A stretch of 14,947 nt of DNA from DATKQI01 sp035532755. GTDB taxonomy: Bacteria > Pseudomonadota > Alphaproteobacteria > Acetobacterales > Acetobacteraceae. Below are positions 14,746 through 14,947 of this stretch, piece by piece (within the stretch, counting starts at the first letter, position 1; the number at the start of each line of letters is the position of its first letter). The position numbers and the translations under genes were made by a program. The stretch is taken from positions 1 to 14,947 of the forward strand of contig DATKQI010000219.1 in assembly GCA_035532755.1 (NCBI GenBank). Direction: 5' to 3'. The notes beneath the pieces were generated by a model that saw only the letters and a list, made by a program, of their open reading frames with translations, was not told where the DNA came from and did not search any database.

Positions 14746-14789
14746 CCGGCCCCCGCATGGAAGGCCACAGGCGGCATGCGGGGGCCCGG
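14746..14789 (+). promoter_or_regulatory. Strong inverted repeat in the groEL leader
   Basis: CCGGCCCCCGCATG (14746-14759) pairs with CATGCGGGGGCCCGG (14775-14789) with one bulged base and a 15-base loop. It ends 24 bases before the groEL ATG and 9 bases before its AGGAAAGG ribosome binding site (14799-14806). It has no T run as a terminator would. The CIRCE operator (TTAGCACTC-N9-GAGTGCTAA) is absent, so this may be a leader structure, a different operator or the terminator of the small gene. Confidence 0.5.
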
Positions 14790-14813
14790 CAGAAATCCAG
14801 GAAAGGCAATGCC

Positions 14814-14947
14814 ATGGCCAGTAAAGACGTGCGCTTCGGCGGCGACGCCCGGGAGCACATGCTGCGCGGCGTGGACATCCTCGCCGACGCGGTGAAGGTG
14901 ACGCTCGGCCCCAAGGGCCGCAACGTCGTGCTCGACAAGAGCTACGG
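14814..14947 (+). CDS. groEL: GroEL/Cpn60 chaperonin, 3' end outside window
   Basis: The 44 residues present begin MASKDVRFGGDAREHMLRGV and continue through VKVTLGPKGRNVVLDKSY, the invariant N-terminal equatorial-domain segment of GroEL, which includes the TLGPKGRNV ATP-binding loop. GroEL forms the double-ring folding chamber that works with GroES. The start has AGGAAAGG at 14799-14806 with 7 bases to the ATG. The rest of the roughly 545-residue protein is cut off by the window edge. No groES lies directly upstream, unlike the usual groES-groEL order, which hints at a second, stand-alone groEL copy. Confidence 0.96.
   Translation, partial: MASKDVRFGGDAREHMLRGVDILADAVKVTLGPKGRNVVLDKSY

Noticed and set aside
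14717..14813. CIRCE/HrcA operator upstream of groEL
   Set aside because: No match to TTAGCACTC-N9-GAGTGCTAA was seen. The inverted repeat there is GC-rich and unrelated.

Overview
The window is about 15 kb of high-GC DNA with densely packed genes. It fits an alphaproteobacterium, possibly Rhodospirillales or Acetobacteraceae. Support comes from the DUF3297 and DUF2244 housekeeping proteins, the GroEL N-terminus and the short intergenic palindromes. The family assignment is an impression from reading, not a computed placement. No gene-free stretch exceeds about 210 bases. I saw no rRNA, tRNA, CRISPR array, transposase, integrase or phage gene.

Left part (2-7825, all plus strand): a coenzyme F420 biosynthesis block runs directly into what looks like a catabolic operon. 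The order is cofD (cut by the window edge), cofC and a cofG-cofH fusion (fbiC), joined by 4-base ATGA overlaps. Sixteen bases later come the two subunits of a glutaconate-type class I CoA-transferase (8-base overlap), then a luciferase-like (LLM) flavin/F420-dependent oxidoreductase and an M20-family metal-dependent amidohydrolase. F420 is rare in Proteobacteria. Fusion of cofactor synthesis to these enzymes suggests the cofactor is made for the LLM enzyme. A plausible scheme, which is inference, is cleavage of an amide by the M20 enzyme, CoA activation of a carboxylate and F420-dependent redox chemistry on the substrate.

Middle part (8012-12229, plus strand): an orphan periplasmic dipeptide/oligopeptide-type ABC substrate-binding protein, bracketed by imperfect direct repeats, may supply a substrate to the pathway. 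It is followed by a tightly spaced trio: a soluble GAF sensor histidine kinase (HisKA_2 type), a WrbA-type NAD(P)H:quinone oxidoreductase, and a Rossmann protein of the NADPH:F420 oxidoreductase-like family. The last could link NADPH and F420 pools.

Right part (12246-14947): ordinary chromosomal genes on both strands. They are endonuclease III (minus), a DUF2244 membrane protein (plus), a small secreted His/Trp/Gly-repeat protein (minus), a DUF3297 protein (minus), a 45-residue basic protein (plus) and the start of groEL (plus). The groEL copy has no groES and no CIRCE operator just upstream, but has a strong inverted repeat there. Several intergenic gaps contain short palindromes sharing a CATGCC/GGCATG(A) core, apparently a degenerate dispersed repeat family.
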